This document shows positions 38,819 to 46,772 of a stretch of 64,000 nt of DNA, in pieces (the stretch's first letter is position 1; each line of letters opens with the position of its first letter). The notes under the pieces are model-generated. The model worked only from the letters and a program-made list of their open reading frames with translations. It made no database searches and was not told where the DNA came from. Position numbers and translations under genes: made by a program. This stretch comes from Acinetobacter sp. XH1741 (lineage in GTDB: Bacteria; Pseudomonadota; Gammaproteobacteria; Pseudomonadales; Moraxellaceae), in the NCBI RefSeq assembly GCF_041021895.1, contig NZ_CP157428.1, positions 2,728,001-2,792,000 on the forward strand. Reading direction: 5' to 3'.

Positions 38819-39378
38819 TACACACGTCTCCAAATGATAGTTGAATAAAGTGCCAACAAAATCAGCATGGTTACAAGCAAGGGAATTTTTAGAAAAGCAA
38901 TACTGACAATTGCTGCTACAACGACACACATCGCTATTGGGTTTCGCAATAAAGGCTTAAGCATTTTCAAACCTGTTGCAACCAGTAAACCTGCCGCTGC
39001 TGCTCCCAACCCTTCAAAAAGATGCTTCACCATGAGGTTGTCTTGGAACTGCTCATAGACATAATGTAAAAGTACAACAATGACGGTAGGCGCAAAGATT
39101 AGGCCAATTAAAGAACTTACTGCTCCACGAGCACCGCGGAACTCCATACCAATCGCAACGGATAAATTGATGATATTGCCGCCCGGTAAAAATTGACACA
39201 GACCAAGTAACTCAGTGAATTTTTCGGGACTTAGCCACTGCCTTTGCTCTACAATAACTTTACGGGCCAAAGGCAATACACCACCAAATCCAATTAAACC
39301 TAATGTTAAAAAACCTAAAAATAACTCAGTGCAGGTCGGTACGGTTTCCTTCTGCATAGCAATCTCAACATGGTTCAT
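38818..39378 (-). CDS. chrA: Chromate transporter, first half-subunit
   Basis: 186 residues (or 179 if a later Met is used). Membrane protein of the CHR family: ELFLGFLTLGLIGFGGVLPLARKVIVEQRQWLSPEKF carries the GFGG signature; FLPGGNIINLSVAIGMEFRGARG is the second conserved block. It is first of the two half-genes; its stop overlaps the next start (TAATG). A divergent LysR gene lies 101 bases upstream and probably controls the pair. Confidence 0.88.
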   Translation of the reverse strand: MNHVEIAMQKETVPTCTELFLGFLTLGLIGFGGVLPLARKVIVEQRQWLSPEKFTELLGLCQFLPGGNIINLSVAIGMEFRGARGAVSSLIGLIFAPTVIVVLLHYVYEQFQDNLMVKHLFEGLGAAAAGLLVATGLKMLKPLLRNPIAMCVVVAAIVSIAFLKIPLLVTMLILLALYSTIIWRRV

Positions 39379-39460
39379 TTTCGTTACTTTTCACTTTATC
39401 TGACCAAGATAGAATGATACTTTTATGACATATCTACAAATGCTTTTATTTTCACTAACC

Positions 39461-39475
39461 ATACCTTAAAGGTAT
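39461..39475 (+). promoter_or_regulatory. LysR-type palindrome over the lysR ribosome site
   Basis: ATACCTT-A-AAGGTAT, a perfect 7-base palindrome that satisfies the T-N11-A rule of LysR sites and includes the AAAGG ribosome site of the gene at 39480. Suggests autoregulation; inferred. Confidence 0.5.
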
Positions 39476-39479
39476 TTCT

Positions 39480-40382
39480 ATGCTAGATTTACATAAGCTT
39501 CATGCCTTTGTGGTGGTTGTCGAAGAAAGAAATATTACCCATGCGGCAAACCGATTATTTATTCAACAGCCACCTTTAACACGTTTACTCAAAAAACTTG
39601 AAGAAGAACTCGGCGCCCAATTACTGGTTCGTCAACCACGTGGAATTGAACCTACTGAGGCCGGATTAGCCTTATTTAAAGAGGCACAACTTTTATTAGA
39701 ACACGCGAGACATATTTCCCAATTAGTCCAAGATGTTAGTCAAGGTAAAACTGGACAGCTCAATATTGGTTTTACAAGCTCAGCAGGCTTACATCCCCTG
39801 ATTTCATTAGTATTACGTTCTTATCGGGAAATATATCCAGCTGTACAAACCAAACTTGAAGAAGCAGGCAGTCAAAAGCAACTGGATTGGCTCATTTCAG
39901 AGAAATTAGATATCGCTTTTCTAAGAGCACCGATTAGCCGTGATATTGGATTAAAACATCTTCATATATTAGATGAACCTATGGTTGTGGCATTACCTAT
40001 AGACCATCCACTTACGCAAAAAGAGAAAATTAGTTTAAGCGACTTGTCAGAGGAAAATTTTGTTTTATACCGCCGTTCTTCTGGGCAAGGTTTATATGAC
40101 AACATTTTATATAGCTGCTATCAGGCAGGTTTTAGTCCGCGTATTGTTCAGGAAGCACCTCGACCAACTGCAACATTAAATTTAGTTGCTGCTGGAATTG
40201 GTATCACTATTGTGCCAGCCTCAATGCATAACTTTTGGGAACATGGAATTGTGTATCGTGAGTTTGATGATTCCATAAAACTGAATGCGCCTATTTACTT
40301 GATTACACGAGAAAATGAAAACTCTGCCAAAGTTTCAAACTTTATTGAACTCATGCAAAAACTTTTGCCTACAATAACTTAA
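39480..40382 (+). CDS. LysR-family regulator, divergent from the chromate transporter genes
   Basis: 300 residues. N-terminal winged helix (LHAFVVVVEERNITHAANRLFIQQPPLTRLLKKLEEELGAQLLVRQPRGIEPTEAGLAL, residues 6-64) and a type-2 periplasmic-binding-like co-inducer domain starting TGQLNIGFTSSAG near 93. Similar to BenM/CatM-like or LrhA-like members in outline. The divergent position relative to chrA suggests it controls those genes, and a palindrome overlaps its own ribosome site. Inducer unknown; chromate sensing is not implied by sequence. Confidence 0.88.
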   Translation: MLDLHKLHAFVVVVEERNITHAANRLFIQQPPLTRLLKKLEEELGAQLLVRQPRGIEPTEAGLALFKEAQLLLEHARHISQLVQDVSQGKTGQLNIGFTSSAGLHPLISLVLRSYREIYPAVQTKLEEAGSQKQLDWLISEKLDIAFLRAPISRDIGLKHLHILDEPMVVALPIDHPLTQKEKISLSDLSEENFVLYRRSSGQGLYDNILYSCYQAGFSPRIVQEAPRPTATLNLVAAGIGITIVPASMHNFWEHGIVYREFDDSIKLNAPIYLITRENENSAKVSNFIELMQKLLPTIT

Positions 40383-40402
40383 TCAGAAAAAAACAGACCA
40401 TA

Positions 40403-40430
40403 AAAAAGTGCCTCTATAACGGCACTTTTT
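40403..40430. terminator. Bidirectional terminator between lysR and ACR3 gene
   Basis: AAAAAGTGCC / GGCACTTTTT with an 8-base loop; A- and T-runs on both sides. Confidence 0.93.
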
Positions 40431-40474
40431 ATGGGCATTTTTAAAACATTATTTAAATAAACTTTTCTATATTT

Positions 40475-41509
40475 TTAAGAGTAATACTTTTTCTTTAACC
40501 ACAGCGAAACCGAAACCAATGAAATAAGCACAGGTACTTCAACCAATGGGCCAATTACTGTGGTAAATGCAACGGGTGATGCCAAACCAAAAGTTGCGAT
40601 GGCAACCGCTAGAGCTAACTCAAAGTTGTTTCCTGCTGCTGTAAAGGAAATGGCAGTTGTACGTGGGTAGTTATTCCCCATCCGTTTACTCATAAAGAAG
40701 CTAATAAAGAACATTACGATAAAGTAAATCGTCAGTGGAATCGCAATACGTAATACATCTAAAGGTAAGCTCACCACATCGCCACCTTTTAAGCTAAACA
40801 TGGCGACAATGGTAAAGAGTAAGGCGATTAGACTTAATGGGCTAATTTTTGGCAAAAACTTGGCTTGATACCAATCCAACCCTTTTGATTTAACAAAAAC
40901 TAAACGTGTTAAAAACCCCATTAAAAATGGTATGCCCAAGTAAACCAATACAGCATGGGTAATGGTCCAGAAATTGACATCAATCACTTGTCCTGCCACA
41001 CCAAAATAAGGCGGCAAAAAGGTCAAGAAAACCCAAGCATAGGTGCTAAAGAATAAAATCTGGAAAATACTGTTAAAGGCAACTAAAGCTGCAACATATT
41101 GGTTATCCCCACACGCTAAGCCATTCCAGACCAAAACCATTGCAATACAACGTGCCAAGCCTATCAAAATAAGGCCCGTCATGTATTCTGGATAACTATG
41201 CAGAAAAATAATGGCAAGGATAAACATTAAAACTGGAGCAATAATCCAGTTTTGTAATAAAGACAAAGCGAGTGTTTTCTTATCTTTAAATATTTCTGGC
41301 AAAGCCGCATAGTCCACTTTTGCCAGCGGCGGATACATCATTAAAATTAAGCCAATTGCAATTGGAATATTAACGTTATCTACACTTAACTCATTTAAAG
41401 ATACTGATGCTTGAGGAAAGAAAACTCCAATAGCTAAGCCTAAAGCCATTGCTATAAAAATCCATAGCGTCAGGTTCCGATCTAAAAAGGAAAGCCCTTG
41501 TTTGGTCAT
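40475..41509 (-). CDS. Arsenite exporter, ACR3 family
   Basis: 344 residues, about ten membrane helices. The conserved ACR3 signature [28 protein letters not shown] is present with the essential Cys of helix 4; [20 protein letters not shown] is the second signature. Extrudes arsenite (and possibly antimonite). It lies downstream of arsR on the same strand with a 104-base gap, and arsC is divergent: a classic arsR-ACR3-arsC arrangement. The product is often labelled arsB in databases, but is not of the ArsB superfamily. Confidence 0.94.
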   Translation of the reverse strand: MTKQGLSFLDRNLTLWIFIAMALGLAIGVFFPQASVSLNELSVDNVNIPIAIGLILMMYPPLAKVDYAALPEIFKDKKTLALSLLQNWIIAPVLMFILAIIFLHSYPEYMTGLILIGLARCIAMVLVWNGLACGDNQYVAALVAFNSIFQILFFSTYAWVFLTFLPPYFGVAGQVIDVNFWTITHAVLVYLGIPFLMGFLTRLVFVKSKGLDWYQAKFLPKISPLSLIALLFTIVAMFSLKGGDVVSLPLDVLRIAIPLTIYFIVMFFISFFMSKRMGNNYPRTTAISFTAAGNNFELALAVAIATFGLASPVAFTTVIGPLVEVPVLISLVSVSLWLKKKYYS

Positions 41510-41613
41510 GTTCTACTCGTAGAAAGAATTGATTAATTTTGCTCAATACACACAGATGACTAATGTACTTATGCTAAGAAAATCCGAATTTTTAAGACAG
41601 AAATCTAGGAAAA

Positions 41614-41943
41614 TTAATCACAGCACGTTGTAGTCGTGAACGGCTGATCTTGTTGTTTTTTTCTGGTGTCGCTTTCTTCATTTTCTATCGCCTTTAAAAT
41701 ATCTAAAGCCCATAGAGGCAAATCAGGGTTTAAGCTGTAATAGACCCACTGTCCTTTTCTTTCATCCAGTAATACGCCATGAGTTCTTAATAAGGCTAAA
41801 TGTCTGGAAATTTTCGGTTGGCTCAACTCAAGCTGCTCGGTTAGCTCACAAACACAAATGTTTTGTTTGCTTAGAACTAACTTAAGAATGTTTAACCGAG
41901 TTTGGTCAGATAAACATTTAAAGAAATCGACTTGGTTGATCAT
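41614..41943 (-). CDS. arsR: ArsR-family arsenic-responsive repressor
   Basis: 109 residues, small winged-helix repressor. NICVCELTEQLELSQPKISRHLALLR contains the Cys30-x-Cys32 metalloid-binding pair of the alpha3 helix followed by the recognition helix; the C-terminal TTTCCD gives Cys107-Cys108, a candidate third ligand. Binding of arsenite releases DNA and opens expression of ACR3 and arsC. A 20-base palindrome lies between it and arsC. Confidence 0.95.
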   Translation of the reverse strand: MINQVDFFKCLSDQTRLNILKLVLSKQNICVCELTEQLELSQPKISRHLALLRTHGVLLDERKGQWVYYSLNPDLPLWALDILKAIENEESDTRKKQQDQPFTTTTCCD

Positions 41944-41973
41944 ATCTTCAACAGAATATATTCGTTATTGCAA

Positions 41974-41993
41974 ATATACGGATATCCATATAT
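41974..41993. promoter_or_regulatory. Probable ArsR operator
   Basis: Near-perfect 20-base palindrome ATATACGGATATCCATATAT (only positions 6 and 15 mismatch) located 31 bases before the arsR start and 35 before the divergent arsC start. Position and symmetry fit the ArsR box; inferred. Confidence 0.6.
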
Positions 41994-42027
41994 AAATGCA
42001 ATATCTTAATTTGATAATAAATTTATC

Positions 42028-42456
42028 ATGACTGAGCTAGTGAAAATCTACCATAACCCTGCTTGCGGAACTTCACGCAATACATTGGCACTTATTCGTC
42101 ATGTTGGACTTGAGCCTATGGTTATCGAATATTTAAAAACACCACCAAGCAAAGATGAGCTGACCCAACTTATTCAGGATTCAAAATTATCTGTACGTGA
42201 AGCAATCCGTAAAAATGTTGATCCATACAAAGATTTAGAATTAGAACAAGCCCATTGGACCGATGAACAGTTAATTGATTTTATGGTGCAATATCCAATT
42301 TTAATTAATCGCCCATTTGTGGTTACACCAAAAGGCACACGACTTTGCCGCCCTTCTGAGGTTGTGCTCGACATTTTAGATTCAAAAAACTTAGGCTATT
42401 TTGCAAAAGAAGATAGCGAAGTGATTATTGATGAGCAAGGCCGCCGTTTAAAGTAA
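42028..42456 (+). CDS. arsC: Arsenate reductase, glutaredoxin-dependent (ArsC)
   Basis: 142 residues, thioredoxin-fold reductase of the R773/ArsC type. The active-site loop HNPACGTSRNTLALIRH holds the catalytic Cys13 that forms the arsenate thioester; the later Arg triad is visible as LINRPFVVTPKGTRLCRP. Converts arsenate to arsenite for the ACR3 exporter. Divergent from arsR with a shared operator; a strong terminator follows. ArsC and YffB/Spx-like proteins share the fold, but the Cys-Gly-Thr-Ser motif and context make ArsC secure. Confidence 0.95.
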   Translation: MTELVKIYHNPACGTSRNTLALIRHVGLEPMVIEYLKTPPSKDELTQLIQDSKLSVREAIRKNVDPYKDLELEQAHWTDEQLIDFMVQYPILINRPFVVTPKGTRLCRPSEVVLDILDSKNLGYFAKEDSEVIIDEQGRRLK

Positions 42457-42477
42457 TTGAAGATACTTAATTAATAT

Positions 42478-42513
42478 AAAAAGCTAAATGGCATGAGACC
42501 ATTTAGCTTTTTT
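42478..42513. terminator. Terminator of arsC
   Basis: AAAAAGCTAAATGG / CCATTTAGCTTTTTT with a 7-base loop; can act for both arsC and the converging small gene at 42526. Confidence 0.93.
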
Positions 42514-42525
42514 GAGTAAAACGGG

Positions 42526-42687
42526 TTAAAAATAGGACTTAATAAAAGGAAGAAGTTGCTCTCCTATTACCATGCCTAATAACCCGACTAATGCAACAAG
42601 AGGTGGAGCTGGTGACTTAACATTTAAAACATAATATAAGACACCAACAAGCAACCCTACAGCCAAAGATAACAAGTACATCTTCAT
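42526..42687 (-). CDS. XapX-domain (DUF1427) small membrane protein
   Basis: 53-residue protein too short for most length cut-offs. The translation MKMYLLSLAVGLLVGVLYYV (residues 1-20), then VKSPAPPLVALVGLLGMVIG and EQLLPFIKSYF, is a close match to the XapX/DUF1427 pattern: a first helix with GxxxGxLYY, the SPAPP(L)VALxGLLGxxxGEQ core. AAGGT lies 9 bases before the ATG. It sits directly upstream of the 3' end of the amidohydrolase gene on the same strand, and members of this family are often found with amidohydrolase and YcaC-type genes. Two membrane helices; function unknown. Confidence 0.85.
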   Translation of the reverse strand: MKMYLLSLAVGLLVGVLYYVLNVKSPAPPLVALVGLLGMVIGEQLLPFIKSYF

Positions 42688-42744
42688 CGTACATACCTTA
42701 GGGAATCAAACCATTTAAAGAAGCAAGTTCCCATACTGTTTTAT

Positions 42745-44619
42745 TTAAAATGCAAAACACGAACACCCGAGTGCGCCCCAGAAAGACTTTTTATCCTTGT
42801 CATTTACAGGAACATCTAGCATCCAAGCGTGACTATGTCCATGCATGCCACAACTGCTGGTACAAGCGCACAATGCACTTTGTGACTGTAATGATTGATT
42901 AGATGGCGCGTTACGGTTTTCTGATAAACGCCATTGCCCACCAAAACGTTTTACGGGCGACCATGTTGGAGATGCTGGCGGTAACGGCGGATCGTCTTGC
43001 TTAAACTCTGCCCCTGCATAGACCACTTTACCGCCTAAAACAGTAAGTACAGACTCAATCCACTGGATATCTTCTGCTTCAACTTTAAAGTAGTCATCGG
43101 ACAATACAACCAAGTCGGCAAGTTCGCCTGCTGTGAGTGAACCTTTGACATCTTTTTCACCCGAAAACCAAGCCGAACCTTTAGTCCAGAGTTTGAGTGC
43201 TGTTTGACGGTCTAATAGATTTTTTTCATCGTATAAAGGCAAACCACCAACTGTTTTACCAGTACTTAGCCAATATAAACAAACCCAAGGGTTGTATGAT
43301 GCAACACGAGTCGCATCTGTTCCCGCACCAACAGGAACACCAAGCTCTAACATTTTCTTGACGGGTGGCGTTGCCTGAGCAGCCTCGGCACCATAACGTT
43401 TTACGAAAATCTCACCTTGATATGCCATACGGTGTTGAATAGCAATACCACCGCCTAACGCACCAATACGTTCGATATTACGCTCAGATACAGTTTCGGC
43501 ATGGTCAATAATAAATCTAGTTGCAAATGGCTGTTTAGCATTGACGCGCTCAAACACATTGAGTAAGCGATTAATACTTTCATCATAGGTTGCATGAATA
43601 CGAAATGGCCATTTCTTTTCCGCTAAGTGCTCGACAATGGCTTCGAGTTCGCCTTCCATTTTTTCTGGCAAATCTGGGCGTGGCTCGTAGAAATCTTCAA
43701 AGTCACCTGCCGACCACGTCAGGTTCTCACCTGCTCCATTCATTCTGAATAGCTCATCACCATCGCCCGGAAATGTCATTTCTGTCCAGCGGCGATAATC
43801 ATCAAGCTCTTGACCAGCCTTTTGAGCAAATAGGTTATAAGCGATTCGCACTGTCATTTGATTTTGATCGTGTAATTGCTTAATCACATCATAATCTTCA
43901 GGATAGTTTTGACCGCCACCGCCCGCGTCGATTGCAGAAGTAATGCCTAGTCGGTTCAATTCACGCATGAAATGACGAGTTGAATTAACTTGATCTTCAA
44001 CGGGTAATTTCGGTGCTTTACCTAAAGTCGAATATAAAATCATAGCGGATGGCGTTGCGAGCAACAGACCTGTTGGCTTACCCTTTTCATCCCGTACAAT
44101 TTTGCCTCCGGGCGGGTCAGGTGTGTCTTTGTTAAAGCCCAATACATCAAGTGCAGCTCGGTTGAGCATGGCACTAGCATATAAATGTAAAACGAATACA
44201 GGAGTATCTGGCGCAGCTTTATTAATTTCTTCTAAGGTTGGTAAACGCTTTTCGGCAAACTGGAATTCAGTCCAACCACCGACTACACGCACCCATTGTG
44301 GCACGGGAGTATTATCAGCTTGCTCTTTAAGTAAGCGTAGCGCATCTGCTACAGAAGGCACTCCTTCCCAGCGCAGCTCCATATTATAATTTAGGCCGCC
44401 ACGAATAATATGTAGATGACTGTCATTTAAACCCGGTATAACACGTCGACCATTTAAATCTACAACTTTGGTCTTTGGTGTTGCGAGCTTCATGATCTCA
44501 TCATTTGTGCCTGTGCGTACGACTTTACCTTCTGCTATGGCAATTGCTTGTACTTCTGGATGCTCGGGATCTAGTGTAGTGATTTTACCGTTTTTAAGTA
44601 TGAGGGTTATTTCGGTCAT
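42745..44619 (-). CDS. Metal-dependent amidohydrolase (YtcJ-like) with Cys-rich tail
   Basis: 624 residues from the ATG complementary to 44617-44619 (GGAG 6 bases upstream; an in-frame Met four codons earlier overlaps that site). The amidohydrolase fold with HxH metal site DSHLHIIRGG (His68, His70), later RIHATYDES, IDHAETVSERN, and GTDATRVASYNPW metal/active-site blocks, fits the YtcJ/AepA-like group. The last 50 residues are unusual: CACTSSCGMHGHSHAWMLDV and GCSCFAF, a Cys/His-rich tail not needed by the fold, which could bind metal. It is the largest member of a group with XapX (42526) and the isochorismatase (44949) on the same strand. Substrate unknown. Confidence 0.85.
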   Translation of the reverse strand: MTEITLILKNGKITTLDPEHPEVQAIAIAEGKVVRTGTNDEIMKLATPKTKVVDLNGRRVIPGLNDSHLHIIRGGLNYNMELRWEGVPSVADALRLLKEQADNTPVPQWVRVVGGWTEFQFAEKRLPTLEEINKAAPDTPVFVLHLYASAMLNRAALDVLGFNKDTPDPPGGKIVRDEKGKPTGLLLATPSAMILYSTLGKAPKLPVEDQVNSTRHFMRELNRLGITSAIDAGGGGQNYPEDYDVIKQLHDQNQMTVRIAYNLFAQKAGQELDDYRRWTEMTFPGDGDELFRMNGAGENLTWSAGDFEDFYEPRPDLPEKMEGELEAIVEHLAEKKWPFRIHATYDESINRLLNVFERVNAKQPFATRFIIDHAETVSERNIERIGALGGGIAIQHRMAYQGEIFVKRYGAEAAQATPPVKKMLELGVPVGAGTDATRVASYNPWVCLYWLSTGKTVGGLPLYDEKNLLDRQTALKLWTKGSAWFSGEKDVKGSLTAGELADLVVLSDDYFKVEAEDIQWIESVLTVLGGKVVYAGAEFKQDDPPLPPASPTWSPVKRFGGQWRLSENRNAPSNQSLQSQSALCACTSSCGMHGHSHAWMLDVPVNDKDKKSFWGALGCSCFAF

Positions 44620-44948
44620 TCTGAACTCCATTCTTGTGAATTATCGTTCTAAAAAATAAAGGTATAGCAACATATATATTTCATTATTCTTTTTGATTTT
44701 ACACGACGGAGTTTGACCGTTTTACATCCAATAAGAGTAGTTAATTCTGTTACTTTTCTTTCGGGAAAAGTAACCAAAACCTGAGCTGCCATTAAGGCAG
44801 CGCAAGATCTGCAAAACTCGCTCAATTACAATCTTTTCAGATTTTGTCCTGCCTCGAACAGTTGCAGATGGCTTTTCCACTTATCAAATATAGTCAAAAA
44901 TCGAATAAATCAACTTAAATATCGAAATACCCTTAACTCAACTATTTC
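44620..44948. other. Intergenic region with structured repeat
   Basis: About 330 bases separating the isochorismatase and amidohydrolase genes on the minus strand. It is locally less AT-rich (44700-44900) than the flanks and carries two perfect hairpins (see the repeat entry). I find no open frame of note. Confidence 0.5.
44749..44801. repeat. Candidate interspersed repeat with two hairpins
   Basis: Hairpin 1 GTTACTTTTC-TTTCGG-GAAAAGTAAC (44749-44774) and hairpin 2 GCTGCC-ATTAA-GGCAGC (44785-44801), followed by about 100 bases of different composition. The first core (GTTACTTTTC...GAAAAGTAACCAAAA) resembles short intergenic repeats common in proteobacterial genomes. Repeat status needs a genome-wide search; structure is seen directly. 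Confidence 0.55.
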
Positions 44949-45635
44949 TTATTTTGCAGGAAGTGGTGCAAGTACTTCGTGTTTTGATGTTGTACGCTCA
45001 GGTGCCTTATGTACCATCGTATAAGCATAGTCCACACCCATGCCATAAGCACCAGAATGCTCACGTACAATTGCCATGACTGCATCATACGTATCACGGT
45101 TTGCCCAATCACGTTGCCATTCAAGTAATACTTGTTGCCAAGTTACAGGAATAACCCCTGCTTGGATCATACGCTGCATAGAGTAATCATGTGCTTCTTT
45201 TGAGGTACCACCTGAGGCATCTGCAACCATATAAATTTCATAATCACCTTCAAGCATGGCACCAAAAGCAAAGGTGTTATTGCACACTTCCGTCCATAAA
45301 CCTGAAACAATCACTTTTTTACGATTATTTTTTGCAAGCGAATCACGTACTTTTTGGTCATCCCATGAATTCATCGAGGTACGTTCTAATAGTGGCGTAT
45401 CTGGAAATACATCTAAAAGTTCTGGATAGGTATGACCAGAAAAGCTTTCTGTCTCAACTGTCGTAATCGTGACAGGAATATTGAATGTTTTAGCAGCTTT
45501 CGCCAAACCCACAGTATTATTTTTTAATACCTGACGATCGATTGACTGTACCCCAAAAGCCATTTGTGGCTGATGATCAATAAAAATAACCTGACAATTC
45601 GTTGGTGATAGTTGTTCTAAAAGTGATTTATTCAT
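44949..45635 (-). CDS. Isochorismatase-family hydrolase (YcaC-like)
   Basis: 228 residues of the cysteine-hydrolase superfamily. FIDHQPQMAFGVQSIDRQ places the catalytic Asp; the nucleophilic Cys is in SGLWTEVCNNTFAFGAMLEG (Cys about residue 117), with the cis-peptide and Lys region between. YcaC homologues have no proven substrate; nicotinamidases and ureidoglycolate-type hydrolases are distant relatives. GGAGT lies 7 bases before the start. Divergent from the LysR gene at 45834, with which it shares a palindrome; the amidohydrolase and XapX genes follow. Confidence 0.9.
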   Translation of the reverse strand: MNKSLLEQLSPTNCQVIFIDHQPQMAFGVQSIDRQVLKNNTVGLAKAAKTFNIPVTITTVETESFSGHTYPELLDVFPDTPLLERTSMNSWDDQKVRDSLAKNNRKKVIVSGLWTEVCNNTFAFGAMLEGDYEIYMVADASGGTSKEAHDYSMQRMIQAGVIPVTWQQVLLEWQRDWANRDTYDAVMAIVREHSGAYGMGVDYAYTMVHKAPERTTSKHEVLAPLPAK

Positions 45636-45742
45636 GGGGGAACTCCATTATTCCTTTATAAATAGGCTAATTAAAATTGCCTTGTGGTTATTATCAAAAC
45701 AGATAAAAATGTAAAAACATAGACAACAAATTAACGCGAATC

Positions 45743-45761
45743 TGTATTCTAGATAGATACA
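45743..45761. promoter_or_regulatory. LysR-type palindrome between the isochorismatase and lysR genes
   Basis: TGTAT-N9-ATACA, a symmetric T-N11-A type box in the 198-base divergent spacer, 108 bases from the isochorismatase start and 73 from lysR. Candidate site for the product of 45834-46724; inferred. Confidence 0.5.
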
Positions 45762-45833
45762 ATAAAAACAATGATTGCTTTTTAATTTTTATAGTTTAAT
45801 CATGAATATATATTTTTTAAGTTTCTTTTATAC

Positions 45834-46724
45834 ATGGACCGATTAGATTGTATTTCAACGTTTGTAAGTGTCGTAGAACATGGCAATTTTAGTAGTGCTG
45901 CCCGTGCGCTTGATATTTCTCGTGATTTAGTAGCAAAACGAGTGTGTTATCTTGAAAATGATTTAAAAACAACATTATTAAATAGAACAACCAGACAAAT
46001 GAATCTTACAACGTGTGGTGAAAAATTTTATCAGCATTGCAAGGTTATATTGAGTGAGTTTGAATGGGCAACCTATGAGATTAGTTATAATCAGCAATAC
46101 CCAGAAGGTGAACTCAAATTAAATACGCCTATGTCATTTAGTAATATTTTTCTTCAAAATATTATTTCTGATTTTATTGGGAAATATCCAAATATTAAAA
46201 TTGATTTGTTTATGACAGATCAATTATTAGATATGAATCAACACAAGTTTGATCTGACCATACGTTTAGATGGGTCTGCACCTAGCTTAGCAAATAGTAA
46301 AATTTTAAATACCTATCAACGTTACTTATATGCGACACCCAAATATTTCCAAAAAGAAGGTTTTCCAACTACTTTAGATGAACTCAAAGATCATAAATTT
46401 TTAGTGTATTACCAAGATAACCGACACAAGAAATTGATTTTTCAGAAAGATCAAAAAGAAGTGTCTTTTAACTGTTTCCCTGTAATGACCTGTAATAATG
46501 GCGAATTATTATTAGATATGTGCCTAAAAGATCACGGTATTGTCTTTCTTCCCGAGTTTATTGCAGAACCTTATTTCAAAGAAGGTAAATTACAGAAATG
46601 TTTAGAGGACTATACGAGTCAGCCCCTCTATTTATATATAACATGGCCAAATCGTAAAATTCTCTCAAAGAAGGTCAAACTATTTGTTGAATTTTTGGCT
46701 AAACACATAGCATCGATTGCATAA
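45834..46724 (+). CDS. LysR-family regulator
   Basis: 296 residues. MDRLDCISTFVSVVEHGNFSSAARALDISRDLVAKRVCYLENDLKTTLLNRTTRQMNLT (residues 1-59) is the winged helix of the DsdC/AaeR-type LysR group; the rest, starting GELKLNTPMSFSN near 98, is the effector domain. No clear ribosome site, as for many LysR genes. Divergent from the isochorismatase gene, which it presumably controls along with the amidohydrolase. Terminator follows. Confidence 0.88.
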   Translation: MDRLDCISTFVSVVEHGNFSSAARALDISRDLVAKRVCYLENDLKTTLLNRTTRQMNLTTCGEKFYQHCKVILSEFEWATYEISYNQQYPEGELKLNTPMSFSNIFLQNIISDFIGKYPNIKIDLFMTDQLLDMNQHKFDLTIRLDGSAPSLANSKILNTYQRYLYATPKYFQKEGFPTTLDELKDHKFLVYYQDNRHKKLIFQKDQKEVSFNCFPVMTCNNGELLLDMCLKDHGIVFLPEFIAEPYFKEGKLQKCLEDYTSQPLYLYITWPNRKILSKKVKLFVEFLAKHIASIA

Positions 46725-46728
46725 CTTT

Positions 46729-46764
46729 ATAGGCTGATCTCAAAAGAGTTCAGCCTATTTTTTT
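46729..46764. terminator. Terminator of the lysR gene
   Basis: ATAGGCTGA / TCAGCCTAT stem with 12-base loop and a T6 run. Confidence 0.92.
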
Positions 46765-46772
46765 CAATTATC

